Shown: positions 31,746-34,192 of the stretch, piece after piece
Position numbering within the stretch: the stretch's first letter is position 1
Layout: each line of letters begins with the position of its first letter
Source: Candidatus Poribacteria bacterium
Lineage (GTDB): Bacteria > Poribacteria > WGA-4E > WGA-3G
Length of the DNA: 34,192 nt
Direction: 5' to 3'
Assembly (NCBI GenBank): GCA_022823085.1
Contig: JAJDXV010000046.1
Span: 1 to 34,192, forward strand
Position numbers and translations under genes: made by a program
Notes under the pieces: model-generated
What the model was told of the DNA's origin: nothing
Seen by the model: the letters and a program-made list of their open reading frames with translations, nothing else
Databases searched by the model: none

Positions 31746-33041
31746 TCACTTTTTATTTAGACAGCACTGCTTATATTTCCGACCGCTACCACACGGACAC
31801 GGCGAGTTGCGTCCGACTTTCTGTAAGACGGTTGAACTTCCAACGTTGCCCGGTGCTTTTGCCTGCTGGCGTTGTCGCATGATCGGTATGATACTGTTCG
31901 CGGGGCGTCCGGCTTGTAGAGCGGCAGCCATCATCTTCATCGGTTCGTCAATGTGATTGAAAAACTGCTTATAGCCAGCACAGAGGTAGTTCAGACCGTC
32001 TTCACCGGTCGGTGTTTTGATAAACCGGTTTTTCGGACAACCGCCGTTGCAGACAAACTTCACTTCGCAGCTTCGGCAGTATTCCGGAAGTGTGTCGCGT
32101 TTATCTGTGCCGAATTTGCGTTGGAACGTCGAATCCACCATCTCCTGAATTGTGTTTTCGGCGATGTTGCCGACGTGATAATCAGGTGTAACAAAGTGGT
32201 CGCAGGAGTATAGGTCCCCATTATGTTCAATTGCAAGCGCATCACCGCAGGTTTCATTGAAAACACAGAGGCTCGGATTATACCCCAACCACGCCTCCAG
32301 TGCGACATCAAAAATCTGGACGAAAATTTTGCCGATGTCGTTTACCACCCACTCATCAAAGACAGCGCAGAGGAATTTGCCGTACTGACGTGCTGTAACG
32401 GAACGCGGGGACACATTCTTGCCACCGAAATTCTCAACTGCCGGGATAAACTGCATAAACTCCGCATCAAGTTCTTTGAAGTAGTGATACACCTCTTTCG
32501 GATACTCGGCGTTGTGCTTGTTGACAACACACAGTATATTGTAATCGACCTTGTGCTTCTGCAAGATACGAAGTCCACGAATGACCTGCTCGGACGATGG
32601 ACGACCGCGTTTATCGTAACGATATTTGTCATGGATTTCCGGCGGTCCGTCAATACTTACGCCAATCAAGAACCTATTCCGCTTGAAGAATTCGCCCCAC
32701 TCATCGTCAAGAAGTGTGGCGTTCGTCTGAAACGAGTTCTGTATCTGCATGCCGGGACGTCTGTATTTTTCTTGATATCGGATCGCTTGTCGGAAGAAAT
32801 CGACACCCATCAGTGTCGGTTCGCCACCTTGCCACGCGAACGTGACTTCGTTGATCTCCTGCGCCTCAATGTACTGCTTGACGTAATTCTCCAGTACTTC
32901 GTCGTTCATCCGGAAGGATCGCGTTTCGGGATAGAGTTTCTCTTTGTCGAGATAGAAGCAGTATTCGCAATCCAGGTTGCATATCGGTCCGATCGGCTTC
33001 GTCATCACATGAAATGCACGCGGTGTGTTCTGTTGAAGCAT
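31746..33041 (-). CDS. anaerobic sulfatase-maturating enzyme (radical SAM) with SEC-C tail
   Basis: 431 residues. Radical SAM motif C21-NLD-C25-EY-C28 is followed by AWQGGEPTL and VSIDGPPEIHD, typical of anSME. A SPASM domain with auxiliary cluster cysteines follows in the C-terminal half (ETCGDALAIEHNGDLYSCDH; YCRSCEVKFVCNGGCPKNRF). anSMEs oxidise the active-site Cys or Ser of sulfatases to formylglycine without oxygen. The sulfatase at 375-1835 carries Cys in the CTPSR motif and is a potential client. The C-terminal 20 residues (SPCPCGSGRKYKQCC, Cys415/417/426/427) form a SEC-C zinc motif, an uncommon addition. AGGGGAA lies close before the ATG. It leads the operon with the zeta-like pair and isomerase. 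Confidence 0.92.
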   Translation of the reverse strand: MLQQNTPRAFHVMTKPIGPICNLDCEYCFYLDKEKLYPETRSFRMNDEVLENYVKQYIEAQEINEVTFAWQGGEPTLMGVDFFRQAIRYQEKYRRPGMQIQNSFQTNATLLDDEWGEFFKRNRFLIGVSIDGPPEIHDKYRYDKRGRPSSEQVIRGLRILQKHKVDYNILCVVNKHNAEYPKEVYHYFKELDAEFMQFIPAVENFGGKNVSPRSVTARQYGKFLCAVFDEWVVNDIGKIFVQIFDVALEAWLGYNPSLCVFNETCGDALAIEHNGDLYSCDHFVTPDYHVGNIAENTIQEMVDSTFQRKFGTDKRDTLPEYCRSCEVKFVCNGGCPKNRFIKTPTGEDGLNYLCAGYKQFFNHIDEPMKMMAAALQAGRPANSIIPIMRQRQQAKAPGNVGSSTVLQKVGRNSPCPCGSGRKYKQCCLNKK

Positions 33042-33095
33042 CTGATTCCCCTTTTTTTGCCTGATATGGTGGTATCGTTTTCACATACGCCTAAC

Positions 33096-33124
33096 AGTTT
33101 AGCATATTTCACGCCAGTCCACAA
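33096..33124 (-). promoter_or_regulatory. candidate promoter of the sulfatase maturase operon
   Basis: Minus-strand TTGTGG (33119-33124) and TAAACT (33096-33101) are spaced by 17 bases, 55 bases upstream of the maturase ATG. Both hexamers are moderate matches. It is divergent from the LamG promoter about 35 bases away. Confidence 0.35.
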
Positions 33125-33156
33125 GAAAATATTTTCTACTGGCACGAAAAATGTCT

Positions 33157-33185
33157 TTGACAAAAAAGAAAAAAGACTGTAATAT
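33157..33185 (+). promoter_or_regulatory. sigma-70 promoter of the LamG gene
   Basis: A perfect TTGACA (33157-33162) and TAATAT (33180-33185, five of six) are separated by 17 bases. Predicted start near 33192 gives a 5' leader of about 160 bases before ATG 33353. Confidence 0.65.
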
Positions 33186-33206
33186 GATATTTCACACGGA
33201 CAGAAT

Positions 33207-33313
33207 ACAGGTAAACCTGTTATTTTCATATAGTTAGGACTTGCACAATTTTCTACGCCTGATCTGCAAGATGGAGTTACATCCCCATCTACAAAGTGGT
33301 TTTCGTAAGTCCT
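33207..33313 (+). promoter_or_regulatory. structured 5' leader of the LamG gene
   Basis: Several inverted repeats lie between the promoter and the gene. ACAGGT/ACCTGT is at 33207-33220. A 9-pair outer stem joins AGGACTTGC (33236-33244) and GTAAGTCCT (33305-33313). A nested hairpin is AGATGG (33269-33274) with CCATCT (33285-33290). CTTGCA (33240-33245) can instead pair with TGCAAG (33265-33270), so two folds compete. No known riboswitch class is recognised; a dispersed intergenic repeat is an alternative. Confidence 0.4.
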
Positions 33314-33352
33314 GTATTAATTCCCAAAAAATTTAGGGCAGGAGGAATCAAA

Positions 33353-34102
33353 ATGAGATTACTAACGATAAGTGTTGTGTTGCTTTTATGTCTTTGCGTT
33401 TTTTCTTGGGCACTTGAAGAAGATGATCCTGCGATTGTTGGTGTCTGGCTCTTTGAAGGCGATGTTAAAGACGCATCCGGCAACGGCAATGATGGAGATA
33501 TTGTCGGAAACTTTAAATTTGAAGACGGTAAATTCGGTAAGGCTGTCGTCGCTGGTGGTGGCGGTAGTATTGATGTCCAAGATTCAAAGAGTCTCCAGAG
33601 TGTCAGCGACGAACTGACCGTCGCTGCATGGTTCCGAGTAGATGCCGATTCGGATACAGGTGTCCGGAAAAACGGTGCCTATCTGTTGGAAGATCAGTCC
33701 GCTGGTGAACCTATACCTGACGGTTTCTCATTTAGAGTCTGGACAGACGCAGGCATTACCCCCGGTTTCTATGGCAAAACAGAATTGGAACAGGGGCAGT
33801 GGTATCACCTTGCTGGAACGTACGACGGCTTAAATGTCGAGATGTATGTTGATGGTGAACCTGAAAGTAAACAAGGCGCGTTGGACTCGGCCAAGGCAGA
33901 CTGGAAGCCGGAATGGAACGGCAAGGTCGCTGCCGGGCAGGTGTTACAGCTCAAATTCGGGCCGGAGTCGTTTACCGGCGGTATTGACGAGATTGTGATT
34001 CTTAGCCGTGCGCTTGAGCAGGACGAGATTAAGCAATTATTGAACGGTTGGGAGGGGGTGTGTAAAGTTTTTGGCAGCGTATTTATGCTGCGTTTGGCAT
34101 AG
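33353..34102 (+). CDS. secreted LamG (concanavalin-like) domain protein
   Basis: 249 residues from ATG 33353, chosen because GGAGG (33341-33345) lies 7 bases upstream and the signal peptide RLLTISVVLLLCLCVFSWA starts exactly there. The mature part is a single LamG jelly-roll: IVGVWLFEGDVKDASGNGND, ELTVAAWFRVDADSD, QGQWYHLAGTYDGLNVEMYVDGE, then GGIDEIVILSRALEQDEI. Such modules bind glycans or surface proteins outside the cell. The last 15 residues (CKVFGSVFMLRLA) do not look like the family end and may come from a late frameshift. A monocistronic structure with its own strong promoter is likely. The 90 bases after it, to the window end, show no gene. Confidence 0.83.
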   Translation: MRLLTISVVLLLCLCVFSWALEEDDPAIVGVWLFEGDVKDASGNGNDGDIVGNFKFEDGKFGKAVVAGGGGSIDVQDSKSLQSVSDELTVAAWFRVDADSDTGVRKNGAYLLEDQSAGEPIPDGFSFRVWTDAGITPGFYGKTELEQGQWYHLAGTYDGLNVEMYVDGEPESKQGALDSAKADWKPEWNGKVAAGQVLQLKFGPESFTGGIDEIVILSRALEQDEIKQLLNGWEGVCKVFGSVFMLRLA

Positions 34103-34192
34103 TTTGTGTATCCCAATAAGTATCGGCTGCGTCATTCTTTTGCAAACATCGCCAAAAGAGTATGGCATTTATCCCGGGTGTGCTCCATCGCA

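Noticed and set aside
34074..34091. GCAGC/GCTGC hairpin as terminator of the LamG gene
   Set aside because: Short stem with an 8-base loop, inside the reading frame, and no T-run after it.

Overview
The window reads as a chromosomal segment of an uncultured, gene-dense bacterium. The mix is typical of what I know from Candidatus Poribacteria: a formylglycine sulfatase, a phytanoyl-CoA dioxygenase, an enolase-superfamily dehydratase, LamG and WD40 proteins with secretion signals, and an ECF-sigma-like helix-turn-helix fused to a large WD40 sensor. This taxonomic call is inference from gene style; there is no rRNA or tRNA in the window to anchor it.

Layout. 1-374 is intergenic, with a palindromic hairpin and a possible promoter. 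375-5161 (+) carries a sulfatase, a multi-pass DUF6785-like membrane protein and a rhamnonate-dehydratase-like enzyme, a plausible set for sulfated sugars. 5156-13026 (-) holds a start-less ORF remnant, a PhyH oxygenase, a membrane protein, a secreted WD40 protein and a paralogous membrane-anchored WD40 protein with a sigma region 4 helix-turn-helix at its N-terminus. An ECF-like promoter and a strong ribosome site precede that last locus, but sigma region 2 is internally deleted and the frame is broken. 13356-20410 (+) holds hisC, a small membrane coiled-coil protein, a TPR protein, ispG, a GT-C glycosyltransferase, a GT4 glycosyltransferase and a methyltransferase. uppP (-) overlaps the methyltransferase tail to tail. 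An ATPase/winged-helix/nuclease gene (+) with operator-like repeats follows.

22820-26904 (-) is the most instructive part: a hisZ-hisG-hisS operon preceded by a consensus sigma-70 promoter, a 17-residue leader peptide containing His-His-His-His-Ser-Val-His, and a long hairpin ending in nine T. Together these form a complete histidine attenuator controlling both histidine synthesis (HisG/HisZ) and histidyl-tRNA charging (HisS).

26932-34192 carries a second GT-C glycosyltransferase (+). On the minus strand it carries a DNA methyltransferase with a 33-codon stub of what was probably its restriction partner, then an operon of anaerobic sulfatase maturase, zeta-like kinase, small partner protein and sugar isomerase. 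A secreted LamG protein (+) with a structured leader follows. The maturase could activate the sulfatase at the other end of the window.

No CRISPR array, insertion sequence, integrase, rRNA or tRNA was recognised.
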